Below, in pieces: positions 25,716 to 36,744 of a stretch of 64,000 nucleotides of DNA. Origin of the DNA: Xestospongia bergquistia (Eukaryota; Porifera; Demospongiae; Haplosclerida; Petrosiidae); the NCBI GenBank assembly GCA_963965975.1, contig OZ014411.1, positions 21,294,446-21,358,445 of the forward strand, given 5' to 3'. The translations under genes and the position numbers were made by a program. The first letter of the stretch is position 1; every line of letters begins with the position of its first letter. The notes below the pieces were generated by a model. It saw only the letters and a program-made list of their open reading frames with translations. It had not been told where the DNA came from and made no database searches.

Positions 25716-27682
25716 AGGGGGGCAGACATGCCAAAATTCAAAAATACTTTTTTTTCATAAATGAAATCTTTGACATGTCCAATTCACCCTAAAAATATTT
25801 CAATAATTTTTAAAAATTGTTATCACTGTTAAAAGCAAGCTTCTTTTCGAAGCGCTTTCAAGGCTTCTTCTGCAATTGCAACGTTCTTCCTATTAGGGTG
25901 GGGCTCCCTTGTGACGTCACAAGGGGAACGATGCTAGGTGCAAAGTAATGGCTGAAGACTTTCAAATCGATCTATCTAGTCAGTATTCCAGCACATTAAG
26001 CCTCTCCTACTCTTCTTCTTCCTTCAATATGACAGAAAGCAGTGACCCTGCGTCATGTGTGGAATCTGACCTCGAGAAAGGCTCTGAGAACATAGTTGTT
26101 CCATAACAGTATGAACCAAGGAAAGTGGCTCTGAGTCAGAATCATCATATGACGAGTCTCAGAATGACGAGAGGTTACTAAATACTGAATGGTTAGTCTC
26201 TTGTGTCTGTTAGTCAGCTATAATAATGAATAAGAATTAAGAAGGCTACATGAGCTATCTGAGCTAACTTCAAAATATTGTGTTGTGTTATAAACACTAT
26301 TATATTTATCTGTAAGTGTAAGTGTGGACATTGTATAGTCATGCCTACTGGAGCTTAGTGCATATATGTTGTTGTGAGATAGATGCTACAGTCCAGAAAA
26401 TGGAGCAGATTCAAGCACAGATATCCTGTATCACTGAACATGAAGGACTTGGCTACTATCTATTATGAAATGTTGCTAACCAAAATTACATTCTTGTTAT
26501 ATCCAGACTATATTGATGACCTTCTTCAAGCAACCATGCAATTCTACATGGATGGAGGCACTCAATCTTCAACCTCCAATGTTCCTGGGCCTTTAAGCAG
26601 TACTTATGATAAACCTGACAAAACTTCTGCTATCAAGAGCCACAGAAGTCATTTCAGCCTTCTCCAACATTAGTTCAATAATGTTATTATTTATTTTGTT
26701 ATGGAAATAATAAATATCATTACTCTTGAGTCATTAACTATATATTAATGTCATTGAGTTAGTGATATTTGAACCCAACATAATGAGCAAATGGAAACTT
26801 TGTCCTAAATTTGTTGAGAACACAGCTAGGCAATACAACACATATTTTTCTTCCAACCCAACACCAACTAGTAAACTGTTGATAGGAGATAAATCTGTAT
26901 TGGGTGTACGTAATGGCTTACTGTAAGTGAGTTCAATAAAACCTTGTACGTACTTATATCATGTTGCCTATAACTGAAATATCCTGCTTGTAGTACCCAA
27001 ACATTTAGGCAAACAGGTTCAAATCTTTCATGTTCAGCACTAAGCTCCAGTAGGCATGACTATACAATGTCCACACTTACACTTACAGGTAAATATAATA
27101 GTGTTTATAACACAACACAATATTTTGAAGTTAGCTCAGATAGCTCATGTAGCCTTCTTAATTCTTATTCATTATTATAGCTGACTAACAGACACAAGAG
27201 ACTAACCATTCAGTATTTAGTAACCTCTCGTCATTCTGAGACTCGTCATATGATGATTCTGACTCAGAGCCACTTTCCTTGGTTCATACTGTTATGGAAC
27301 AACTATGTTCTCAGAGCCTTTCTCGAGGTCAGATTCCACACATGACGCAGGGTCACTGCTTTCTGTCATATTGAAGGAAGAAGAAGAGTAGGAGAGGCTT
27401 AATGTGCTGGAATACTGACTAGATAGATCGATTTGAAAGTCTTCAGCCATTACTTTGCACCTAGCATCGTTCCCCTTGTGACGTCACAAGGGAGCCCCAC
27501 CCTAATAGGAAGAACGTTGCAATTGCAGAAGAAGCCTTGAAAGCGCTTCGAAAAGAAGCTTGCTTTTAACAGTGATAACAATTTTTTAAAATTATTGAAA
27601 TATTTTTAGGGTGAATTGGACATGTCAAAGATTTCATTTATGCAAAAAAAGTATTTTTGAATTTTGGCATGTCTGCCCCCCT
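25716..27682. mobile_element. TTAA-flanked DNA transposon with 647-base terminal inverted repeats
   Basis: Left arm 25716-26361 and right arm 27037-27682 are near-identical inverted copies, starting AGGGGGGCAGACATGCC. Between them is a unique 675-base core. The 4-base TTAA target duplication (25712-25715 and 27683-27686) fits piggyBac or Sola3 superfamilies, although TA cannot be ruled out because TTAA is self-complementary. No transposase frame is visible, so this is a non-autonomous element. Both arms carry the 5' part of a P2X7-tail-like gene. Confidence 0.92.
25948..26468 (+). pseudogene. P2X7 C-terminal-domain-like gene carried by the transposon, decayed
   Basis: ATG at 25948 opens a Ser-rich, acidic frame (MAEDFQIDLSSQYSSTLSLS...) to a stop at IVVP, followed by QYEP. 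A shifted frame continues as ESGSESESSYDESQNDERLL, NTEW, then a GTTAGT donor. After an acceptor near 26310 comes CKCGHCIVMPTGA, a stop, then CCEIDATVQKMEQ...ISCITEHEG. This order matches the zinc-binding P2X7 intracellular (ballast) domain-like proteins that are abundant in invertebrate repeats. The 5' part is duplicated in reverse in the right arm (ATG at 27450, minus strand). Stops and frameshifts make it non-functional. Recognition is from memory of the Cys pattern. Confidence 0.6.
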
Positions 27683-28509
27683 TTAAGTGATGCTTTATAC
27701 TTTGGTGTTGCTTTACTTCTAATCATTCTCTACCTTCTGATGTTGTATCAACGTCTTGTAAAGTATATTCCAAGTATGCTTAAGAGAATTGGTCTAGGAC
27801 TTGTTTTTGCTTCATTAGCTCCACTATATTATGTCATTTTGTTTTCTTGTAAACAGTTTATTCATTTGAATACAACTACATACAAAGCAATCATTGTTCC
27901 TGATATATTATATGGAATTTCATTTGCTTTAATTCTTCCTACATCATTGGAGTTCACAATAGCACAATCTCCACATGAAATGAGAGGGTTCATGGTTGGA
28001 ATGTGGTTTGCAGCGTTTGGAATTGGATTAGCAGTGAATATTAATGGTAAATTTCCCTTTAAATGTGAAGATGATATAATCTGCCAAAATCCTTTTTATT
28101 ATGTTTACAAGAGTGTGATTATTGTCATCATACTGGTAGTGTTTGTGATACTAGCTAAACGTTACAAGTTACGTGTAAGAGAAAATGAAGTCAATGTACA
28201 TTTGATAGTAGAGGAACATTATGAGAAATATATAGAACAAGAAGTAGAATACAGGAAAGAAATAACATGATTCTACAGATTGGTCTATGTGTCAACACAA
28301 GTGCCAGACGTGTACTACCTGATAACTGTATAAAATTATTAGTCTGCTTTGAAACATTGATACTGTACTATATACATGTTTAGTTAATTTTAGTTATGTC
28401 TCATGTAGATTATTTAATATAAGAATATAAAATTTCAAAAACGTTCATGAAATGTAAGGATGGTGGTACAAACATTTGAAACAAAAACACAACAAAATAG
28501 TGTTATAAA

Positions 28510-28568
28510 TTCCTACATGATAGCCACATAATCTCACTTAACATATATAGAGTCTTATGTTGTAGGAC
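28510..28568. repeat. 3' hairpin element of transporter unit 2
   Basis: CCTACATGATAGCCACATAA...TTATGTTGTAGG inverted repeat, about 240 bases after the stop codon; identical in unit 3. Confidence 0.8.
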
Positions 28569-28630
28569 TTTTATACTGCCAATGCTAAATTTCATTGTTC
28601 TGGCTATTAGTGGATGAGAAGAGGGTGACT

Positions 28631-28702
28631 AGAAATGTTTTGTTGTTACCAATACAATATAGTATATATACTATATTGTATTGGTAACAACAAGACATTT
28701 CT
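28631..28702. repeat. 72-base palindrome, unit 2
   Basis: AGAAATGT(T/C)TTGTTGTTACC followed by its reverse complement, centre TATATA. One mismatch here; perfect in unit 3 (35693-35764). Minus-strand unit 5 has only one arm (about 47300-47325). Confidence 0.95.
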
Positions 28703-29672
28703 AAATCCTCTTGACACTTCTGTAGGATTAATGGTAACAATATTTAGTGAATACTCAAATATTAATTACTATATTGTTTTGACAAATTTGAAAAGATCTA
28801 TGATAGAAGAGGAGAGTTTCAACATGCCAACAACAATTCTTTGAAGTTATGTCTTCACAGATTGTCAACCAAGTCGCCAGGATTAGCATTTCATCTGGTT
28901 AGTAAACCTACATTTCCATTTCAATTATCTTTTTCTAAATAAATGACAACAATTCTTTTTGTTCATGTAATGTAGAGCTCTTAGGTGTTTTGTCATCTCT
29001 GAAAGAAATCATAATGTTGAACATCTCCCTTCTAAAACTCTTGTGAAAACATGTTCTATCATCTGTCTGTATTTACTGCTTAGATGACTAGCATTGCCAC
29101 AGAATATACTATTTGAGCATAAACATCAGAACAATTTAACATTATATAGCATTAAAATTTCATTAGCCTGTCCCATTCTTGAGATACATTAGTACTAAGA
29201 ATGTCTATGGTAATAGTTTAATTACAATAGGCTATTGTTTTATAATTAATGTTGTTGTGAATTTCTCTGATCAAGCAAACTTTGTTCAAATAAATGATGA
29301 CATAAAGACATAATAATTGTTATTAGCCTTACTTGAGGACATCGTAGTCTGGGATTTATAATAGGATATTTTCTCAAAATGTAAAGAGATACAATGTAAT
29401 TATACCTTTGAAATTAAGTACGACATTCAACAATATCTGGTTTCCAGAAAATGGAAAAAATATGCTTAAATGAATGATTTTATTGTTGATATGGTACAGG
29501 CACAAAAGTTATAAGTAATTAAAGGAATACACGTTAAGACTACACTTACAAATTTATAGTAATTAATATAACTAGACAAGTATGTTCTGAAATTCATATT
29601 TAGATATCACTTGAATAGACAATTTATAGACAGTTCCTTAAATGACTAGAGAAAGTAACATTACGATACAAA
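28703..29672. other. Unit 2 spacer with a short LINE-linker-like remnant
   Basis: On the minus strand near 28990-29150 a remnant with the pattern NCSDVLCSNSIFCDNASHLN (clearest at 36212-36000) resembles the cysteine-containing linker between endonuclease and RT in LINEs. The assignment is weak. The rest is non-coding and nearly identical to 35770-36740. Confidence 0.4.
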
Positions 29673-30320
29673 TTACTTGTATATATCTCGATATTGACCC
29701 AGTTCATCAAAGTCCTCAAACCACTTAGGTGTTAAAAGAGATTGAAGGGTAATGTCTGATTGTAACAGGGGACAAGGTAATGAACTCCTCAACCCTTGTT
29801 TATGATGTTGAAGTCTTTTGATGTAGTGAAGTTGTCTCCTTAGCCATTTTTCATTATGGACTTTCTTAAATTGGTTATGAACTATTACCAATGTTGTTGA
29901 GCAGAGGAGTGTCACAATGGATTGGTCACATGCAGGCATACTTCTAGGTTTAAACAATTAGAAAGTGAGCTCTGACACTATCAGAAAGTTGCTCTAACAT
30001 TTTATTATCCAACAACATAAATGTACCATTACAGATGTTACAATCCACGTATTTATCTGCCAGATAGTAAAAGTCCTTAACCTCAAGAACAAGGTGAACA
30101 TGTTTGTAGACACCTTTTGATCTAAGATATTGTCTCTTACAATGTGGACAATAGAATCGAGCTTTCCACATTCTGAGTAGCACCTACAGAAAGAACCATT
30201 TGTGCTAGTAATTTCAACTACAGGTTTTGATTATTGGTATAATTTCTGATGAGGGATTGCCACCAAAGGCTTAAGTTGTTGGCCAATTTGCCTTTGGAGA
30301 CAAACAGAGCATGACCAATG
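29673..30320 (-). pseudogene. DUF6729-like cysteine-rich gene remnant, copy 2
   Basis: Best copy of three. From the 5' side: GHALFVSKGKLANNLSLWWQ, then LLRMWKARFYCPHCKRQYLR, SKGVYKHVHLVLEVKDFYYL, DKYVDCNICNGTF and LDNKMLEQLSDSVRAHF. After a frameshift or stop near 29955 it continues with CDQSIVTLL and NEKWLRRQLHYIKRLQHHKQG. The two CxxC pairs and the order of blocks match proteins annotated DUF6729 in many invertebrates and fish, whose function is unknown and which behave like repeats. The lesions make it non-coding. Confidence 0.65.
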
Positions 30321-30927
30321 CAGTTCCTATCCCCTTCAGAAATGTTATGCAAATTGCTCTTACAGAGAGATAGACTACAGTCTATTTATTGACTGTTGTG
30401 TTGGAGAATGTATAGTAGTTGAGGGAGATGTAATAGACAAGAACTATACAGATTAGGGTATTGACAAGAGGAAGAATAATGTATTACAACATGGGGGTGA
30501 CGACAATGTAGATATTTAATTCGTAATAATTATAAATTGACAGATACCTGGCATTAAGTATCAGTCAACAATGTTGGAGATATACAAATTCAATATATTT
30601 TATTGCTACACTATTTGGCCCCAACTAAACACGTTCTAAATTTTGAAATAGCTTACATTTCATAAAAAACAATATTGGATCTTATGGGCGGTGCCAGTAT
30701 ACGACTGTTCCTTCCATAACTACCTCATTATAATATTTGTAATGTAGTAAAGTAAAAGGTGCTGGATAGAGGAGGGCATTCTATATAATACTACGATGAT
30801 GATATTTCTTTTACATTGATATAATCAACACATTTATTGATATGGTAAAAGACCAAGAATCCTCTGTGGAGTTATCTAAAGTTATTGAACAAGTACTAGT
30901 GCAATTTAGAGAATTATATAACCAGAC

Positions 30928-33344
30928 ACCTGCGTGGCGGATAGAGGAAGACAAAGCAAGAGCCCTGGAGCGAACATCTGGGGCCTCCTGAAGGAAAGAT
31001 TCAAATCTGGCTTGGTCAATTATTCTACTAAGATGGTGCTGACGAACTGGAACATCTATATCCTCAATGGAAGACCAATCAGAACGATCTATAGCTGATG
31101 TCAGAAGGAGCAGTGCATCATTGGTGTGAGGAGGAGGGGGTGGACTTCGATCCAAGATCTCAGCAACAAGATGGGCAGATTTCGATACAGAACTGATGAA
31201 TGCGGCTGAGGCATGAGAGGTTGCCAAACAAAAACCCAGTCCACCAAATGGGACTGGAAAAGTTGCCTTTTTCCAAGCCCAATCTGGCAGCAGAGCACCA
31301 ACAATCTCAGAGACAGAATCATACAAAGCTCTGTCAAGATTCTGAATAGCATCCTCAATGAAGGAGGGGGGACATGTGCGCAAGATAAAAACAAACTTGG
31401 GGAGAGACAAACAGGAACGTAACAAGACATATTCCATCTGTGAATCATCCAACTCAGGCAGTAGATCTAGCGCACTTTGAATCTTTCCTACTTTCTTGCA
31501 GGCCTGTGAGAAACAGAATGTATTTGAATCAACTGGGGCACCCAAAAGCACAAAACCATCTCTAGCAATTGAAATATCAGAGGGGAGAAGGTTCTCAGAC
31601 AAATCAGCATCTGCAGGAACAACCAACAAAGATTTAACTCGGTTGAGTTGGAGATCTCTCGCAGGACTGTCTTCTTCAATGATGCATAAGGCTTTTAACA
31701 GATCCTCACTAAAGCCAAAAAGAGTTCGATCATCTAGATGCCAGGCATTCATCTGTAGGCCATGCACCTCCTCTGCTATTCTCTCAACAATGGGGTGAAG
31801 GGCCAGAGCAAAGCAGAGGGGACCCAAAGGGTCACCTTGCTGTACACCACAACAACTCTTTATGGTATGCTTACCAAGGTGAAAAATGGGTTGAGAGCCA
31901 TAACAGCACTCTGTCTATGCAGCCATAGAAGGAATACGAGCTCATACTTCTTCAAACATACAATGACGATCAATTGAATTGAAGGCATTACAAAAATTAA
32001 TTTGCAAGACCCATTTAAAAAAAAGGGAATGGTATCATCACCTAAAGTAGTGTTAACTGAATGAACAATAGCTTCACAACCAACTGGAACTCCAACACCA
32101 ACTTGTGAGGGAGTAAGAACCCACACTGCTTCAAGAGATATTGACAGAAGAATACACTTAGAGGTAAGCCTGCGAAGGACCTCACCAACTGCAATTGGAC
32201 GCAAACCACCAGACTTCTTCTTCAATGCAGTAAGAGAGGCACCACACAAATGAGGAACGATAATGGCAGGAACATCACCTGAACACAGAAGATTCATGAA
32301 CTTGGATATAGACTTCAGAAAGTTGTTACTGATTCTGGGGGAAGGGCAAGAGGAAGCCTCCTTCAAGTGGCTGGCCCTCAACCCTGAGGGTCCAGGGGCA
32401 GTGCCTACTGGAAAAGACTTCAACGCTTTAACCACACATTGCTCATGAATCTCAACCGGGCAGGGAGCAGGGGTGGAGATGGAAACAGGTTGGGATGCTT
32501 GTGGATGTTTTGATACCATCTCAGAATACACATCATCACTCACTGAAGCAACACCATCAGAAGTCAGAAACTGAATAGCTTTTCTATACTGACCATCCTC
32601 AACAGCACGATGTGCCCGATTGGCATTATTGAGATGTAATGAAGATGTCTCTTTTCCACCACCCTTCCTTCGACTAGGCCTGAAACACTCAGCGACCTTG
32701 CACACTTCAGACCATAAACCACCATAATTACCAGAGACCCACTGCCTTATCCTCTGCCTAACAATGTGCATAATTTCACGCCAATAGATAGAAGACTTAC
32801 GAGGACTAAACAAGATACATTTTGGCAGCATTAATAACTTAATCCAGCCATCAACATCAGAAGGATTGTCCACAACCAACGCAAGGACATCTGACAACAG
32901 ACTAGCCTAAGAATCTCGAGCGCCTTTGGGAATGTGGCGTAGGGTAGGCACAGTTGAAAAATCAACAATCTCAGACAGAGAAGGTAGACAAGACACTGAA
33001 TCAGTACTCGTAGAGATAGGCATCGAGGCAGCGGCGGAAGAAGTCCCAGATGAAGGAGCAGCATTTTGAGAAACAGAGGTAGAGCCATCAACAAAAACAT
33101 CAGTCAAGGCAGAAGGAGAATCGAACGGAGTCGATTTCAGAGACGAACACGTGGACAGGTGTGAAGATGACGAAGACTGCCCTGAGGTAGCCTGGTTCAG
33201 AGTAGGTTGGTTCAGAGTGAGTTTTAAATTTCTACATGTACCACTTTTCTTAGGACAACAGGAAGAACATGAGCGATTCTTCTTCACACAAACACAACGA
33301 ACACAACGAGCTCCTTCACCGTTACAGGGACAACACCGCGCCAT
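30928..33344 (-). mobile_element. Reverse-transcriptase retroelement, 3'-truncated and decayed
   Basis: Minus-strand remnant of an RT-encoding element. The N-terminus (ATG 33344) has a cysteine-rich region CCPCNGEGARCVRCVCVKKN, then a Ser/Pro-rich spacer. The RT part has SFPVGTAPGPSGLRASHLKE, GGLRPIAVGEVLRRLTSKCI, a GVQQGDPLGPLCFALALHP block and a catalytic LDD (near 31727-31738, reading HLDDRTL where relatives have LDDGTL). Then come a thumb region and GGLGFCLATSHASAAF. Lesions: stops at 32907-32909, 31942-31944 and 31915-31917, plus a frameshift in the T run near 32020. Coding similarity ends at HAG, where spacer sequence known from unit 3 (to about 37996) takes over, so the 3' end is missing. 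No endonuclease domain is seen. Confidence 0.88.
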
Positions 33345-33371
33345 ATTGTTTATTAATTATTATAATTATTC

Positions 33372-33538
33372 AAACTAGATGAATTTTAATCTTTAATTTT
33401 TACATAAGATATCTGCTATTAAAATGATTATTCTGAGCACTTTAACAAGCAAATATGTAGTTACTTCAGCTTAGTAGCAGTTTCTCTGATACCTCTCCTA
33501 GATACACAAATTTAATTGGCTTTGAATTAATTCTAATT

Positions 33539-33540
<2 letters not shown>
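33372..33540 (+). repeat. Spacer block, inverted relative to 38496-38670
   Basis: The block with AGATATCTGCTATTAAAA...GAGCACTTTAACAAGCAAAT reads forward here and as reverse complement before transporter 4 (38496-38670). A diverged copy at 49410-49545 agrees with transporter 4 once gene orientation is considered. Unit 3 therefore carries the inversion, right next to the RT-element insertion. Confidence 0.85.

Positions 33541-33571
<31 letters not shown>
33540..33571. repeat. (ATT)n microsatellite upstream of transporter 3
   Basis: About ten ATT units; the matching tract before transporter 4 lies at 38826-38857 and is followed by an AT run. Confidence 0.95.
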
Positions 33572-33577
<6 letters not shown>

Positions 33578-33742
33578 ATGTATACATTATTCATGTACAT
33601 ATAATGTATGTTTTAACAAATTTTACTCGAATTCCCAATGTTTATTATTTTCTATTTCATATTGCATTTTTATATTATAAATTAATCAGTAGTAAAAGTA
33701 AAACTACATATACACTAGATAAAACAACTACTTGGTATACAT

Positions 33743-33756
33743 TATATAGCTAAACT
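33743..33756 (+). promoter_or_regulatory. Conserved TATA-like promoter block, transporter 3
   Basis: TATATAGCTAAACT, 58 bases before the ATG. Confidence 0.6.
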
Positions 33757-33814
33757 CACATCATACGTTTGTGAAACATGCAATTTTTTCAGTTTGTTCT
33801 AAAATTAATCACTA

Positions 33815-35332
33815 ATGAAGATGTATTGTTGTAAGAGAAAGGCTGGCACCCAACGTGTAAGGTCTCATTCAGTAGTACTCATAATCCTCTGGGATGCTTT
33901 GATGTACCTTCACGTAAATTTAATAAGACATTTTGCTGCAACAAGCTACTATCACAGTCAAGTCAAAACTTACAAATATGTTGGTGATGTTGGATATTGT
34001 TTAATTTTTTTCTTATTTCCTGTTTTTGGTCTACTCACTGATATAAAGCCAGGTAGATATAAAATGATAATTATTGGTGTGTACTTCTCTTTTGCTTCTT
34101 GGGTAACTTTTGGCATAGCAGTTATTATCAATTTATATTTAAACATTGATGCATTATATTGGTCAATTTTGGGTCTTGGATACTTTCTTCAAGTAATTGG
34201 GTACAGTAGTTTTCGCTCTAATATTGTACAATTTAATATTGATCAGTTAATAGGAGCTTCTGCTGATAAACTGAGTGCTGTCATTTATTGGCATTCTGTT
34301 ACTATACCAATAGTGTTTGTCATTCTGGAAGTTGTTAAGTGTTTACTGAATGATTTTTATATCTTCTCATATGTAGTATCAGGTGTGTCTGTGTCTACTG
34401 TCATTATCAGTAACTTTCTCTTCAAACATTGGCTAGATATTACACCTCACATTATTAATCCTGTCAAAATGATTGCTAAAGTACTCAATTATGCTAGAAA
34501 GAATAAATATCCCAGGAATCGTAGTGCCTTGACATATTGGGAGGAGGACTACCCTTTACGATTAGACTTAGGTAAGGAAAAATATGGTGGACCTTTCTCA
34601 GAGGAACAAGTAGAAAATGTGAAGACAGCACTACGATTGATACCTCTCTTTGTTTCATTGGTAGGTCTTATGTGTGCTGAGGAAGTCAGACTATTTAATT
34701 TTCACTCTTCAAATAATATTTCACAATTTCTTTCTTGCTATGTATTAAGTGATTCTTTATACTTTGGTGTTGCTTTACTTCTAATCATTCTCTACCTTCT
34801 GATATTATATCAACGTCTTGTAAAGTATATTCCAAGTATGCTTAAGAGAATTGGTCTAGGACTTGTTTTTGCTTTATCAGTTCCACTATATTATGTCATC
34901 TTGTTTTCTTGTAAACAGTTTCTTTATTTGAATACAACTACATACAAAGCAATCATTGTTCCTGAAATATTATATGGAATTTCATTTGCTTTAATTCTTC
35001 CTACATCATTGGAGTTCACAATAGCACAATCACCACATGAAATGAGAGGGTTCATGGTTGGGATGTGGTTTGCAGCATTTGCAATTGGATTAGCAGTGAA
35101 TATTAATGGTAAATTTCCCTTTAAATGTGAAGATGATATAATCTGCCAAAATCCTTTTTATTATGTTTACAAGAGTGTGATTATTGTCATCATACTGGTA
35201 GTGTTTGTGATACTAGCTAAATGTTACAAGTTACGTGTAAGAGAAAATGAAGTCAATGTACATTTGATAGTAGAGGAACATTTTGAGAAATATATAGAAC
35301 AAGAAGTAGAATACAGGAAAGAAATAACATGA
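33815..35332 (+). CDS. POT/SLC15-like transporter, copy 3
   Basis: Intact, intronless 505-codon member of the array, same predicted fold and role as the gene at 20459. It has PTR2 loop FGLLTDIKPGRYK, the FNIDQLIGASADKLSAV block, the charged linker with YPRNRSALTYWEEDYP and the C-terminal EFTIAQSPHEMRG block. Distinct residues cluster in the N-terminus (MKMYCCKRKAGTQRVRSHSV, shared with copy 4) and in loops facing outside (SSNNISQF, QFLYLNTTTYK), while the linker is nearly invariant. Its 3' flank is almost identical to that of copy 2 for about 2.6 kb, so copies 2 and 3 separated recently. Confidence 0.9.
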   Translation: MKMYCCKRKAGTQRVRSHSVVLIILWDALMYLHVNLIRHFAATSYYHSQVKTYKYVGDVGYCLIFFLFPVFGLLTDIKPGRYKMIIIGVYFSFASWVTFGIAVIINLYLNIDALYWSILGLGYFLQVIGYSSFRSNIVQFNIDQLIGASADKLSAVIYWHSVTIPIVFVILEVVKCLLNDFYIFSYVVSGVSVSTVIISNFLFKHWLDITPHIINPVKMIAKVLNYARKNKYPRNRSALTYWEEDYPLRLDLGKEKYGGPFSEEQVENVKTALRLIPLFVSLVGLMCAEEVRLFNFHSSNNISQFLSCYVLSDSLYFGVALLLIILYLLILYQRLVKYIPSMLKRIGLGLVFALSVPLYYVILFSCKQFLYLNTTTYKAIIVPEILYGISFALILPTSLEFTIAQSPHEMRGFMVGMWFAAFAIGLAVNINGKFPFKCEDDIICQNPFYYVYKSVIIVIILVVFVILAKCYKLRVRENEVNVHLIVEEHFEKYIEQEVEYRKEIT

Positions 35333-35572
35333 TTCTACAGATTGGTCTATGTGTCAACACAAGTGCCAGACGTGTACTACCTGATAACTGTATAAAATTA
35401 TTAGTCTGCTTTGAAACATTGATACTGTACTATATACATGTTTAGTTAATTTTAGTTATGTCTCATGTAGATTATTTAATATAAGAATATAAAATTTCAA
35501 AAACGTTCATGAAATGTAAGGATGGTGGTACAAACATTTGAAACAAAAACACAACAAAATAGTGTTATAAAT

Positions 35573-35630
35573 TCCTACATGATAGCCACATAATCTCACT
35601 TAACATATATAGAGTCTTATGTTGTAGGAC
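35573..35630. repeat. 3' hairpin element of transporter unit 3
   Basis: Same inverted repeat and same distance from the stop codon as in unit 2. Confidence 0.8.
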
Positions 35631-35692
35631 TTTTATACTGCCAATGCTAAATTTCATTGTTCTGGCTATTAGTAAATGAGAAGAGGGTGACT

Positions 35693-35764
35693 AGAAATGT
35701 CTTGTTGTTACCAATACAATATAGTATATATACTATATTGTATTGGTAACAACAAGACATTTCT
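35693..35764. repeat. 72-base perfect palindrome, unit 3
   Basis: AGAAATGTCTTGTTGTTACC reads into TATA|TATA and back with no mismatch by eye. Duplicated with the unit (see 28631-28702). Confidence 0.97.
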
Positions 35765-36744
35765 AAATCCTCTTGACACTTCTGTAGGATTAATGGTAAC
35801 AATATTTAGTGAATACTCAAATATTAATTACTATATTGTTTTGACAAATTTGAAAAGATCTATGATAGAAGAGGAGAGTTTCAACATGCCAACAACAATT
35901 CTTTGAAGTTATGTCTTCACAGATTGTCAACCAAGTCGCCAGGATTAGCATTTCATCTGGTTAGTAAACCTACATTTCCAATTCAATTATCTTTTTCTAA
36001 ATAAATGACAACAATTCTTTTTGTTCATGTAATGTAGAGTTCTTAGGTGTTAAAGTCTTGTCATCTCTGAAAGAAATCACAATGTTGAACATCTCCCTTC
36101 TACAAAAACTTGTGAGAACATGTTCTATCATCTGTCTGTATTTACTGTTTAGATGACTAGCATTGTCACAAAATATACTATTTGAGCATAAAACATCAGA
36201 ACAATTTAACATTATATAGCATTAAAATTTCATTAGCCTGTCCCATTCTAGAGATACATTAGTACTAAGAATGTCTATGGTAATAGTTTAATTACAATAG
36301 GCTATTGTTTTATAGTTTATGTTGTTGTGAATTTCTCTGATCAAGCAAACTTTGTTCAAATAAATGATGACATAAAGACATAATAATTGTTATTAGCCTT
36401 ACTTGGGGACATCGTAGTCTGGGATTTATAATAGGATATTTTCTCAGAATGTAAAGAGATACAATGTAATTATACCTTTGAAATTAACTATGACATTCAA
36501 AAATATCTGGTTTCCAGAAAATGGGAAAAATATGCTTAAATGAACGATTCTATTGTTGATATGGTACAGGCACAAAAGTTATAAGTAATTAAAGGAATAC
36601 ACGTTAAGACTACACTTACAAATTTATAGTAATTAATATAACTAGACAAGTATGTTCTGAAATTCATATTTAGATATCACTTGAATAGACAATTTATAGA
36701 CAGTTCCTTAAATGACTAGAGAAAGTAACATTACGGTACAAATT
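35765..36744. other. Unit 3 spacer with LINE-linker-like remnant
   Basis: The minus-strand block 36212-36000 keeps an open frame with cysteines spaced as in LINE linker regions (SDVLCSNSIFCDNASHLN). The homologous block in unit 2 is less open. No other signal. Confidence 0.4.

Larger units (their letters stand above)
24779..28270 (+). pseudogene. POT/SLC15-like transporter, copy 2, split by a 1.97-kb transposon
   Basis: Same family as the gene at 20459. The 5' half (24779-25711, about 311 codons) and the 3' half (27687-28270, about 193 codons plus stop) are both open and together match the full family length; a one-codon insertion lies near residue 110. They are separated only by a foldback element (25716-27682) flanked by TTAA on both sides. 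The intact sisters have a single TTAA at this point. No other disabling change is visible, so the break is recent. Unless the element is spliced out or excised, the product would stop shortly after entering the insertion. Confidence 0.9.

Noticed and set aside
28635-28844. 69-codon frame across the unit 2 palindrome (and twin at 35697)
   Set aside because: The first third is palindrome translation; the rest lacks conservation in other units beyond general spacer identity.
28703-28990. Possible small RNA gene after the 72-base palindrome
   Set aside because: No box A/B, snoRNA or cloverleaf features; a hairpin alone is not enough evidence.
33540-33571. Possible CRISPR-like or regulatory tandem array
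   Set aside because: A plain ATT microsatellite with no spacers.
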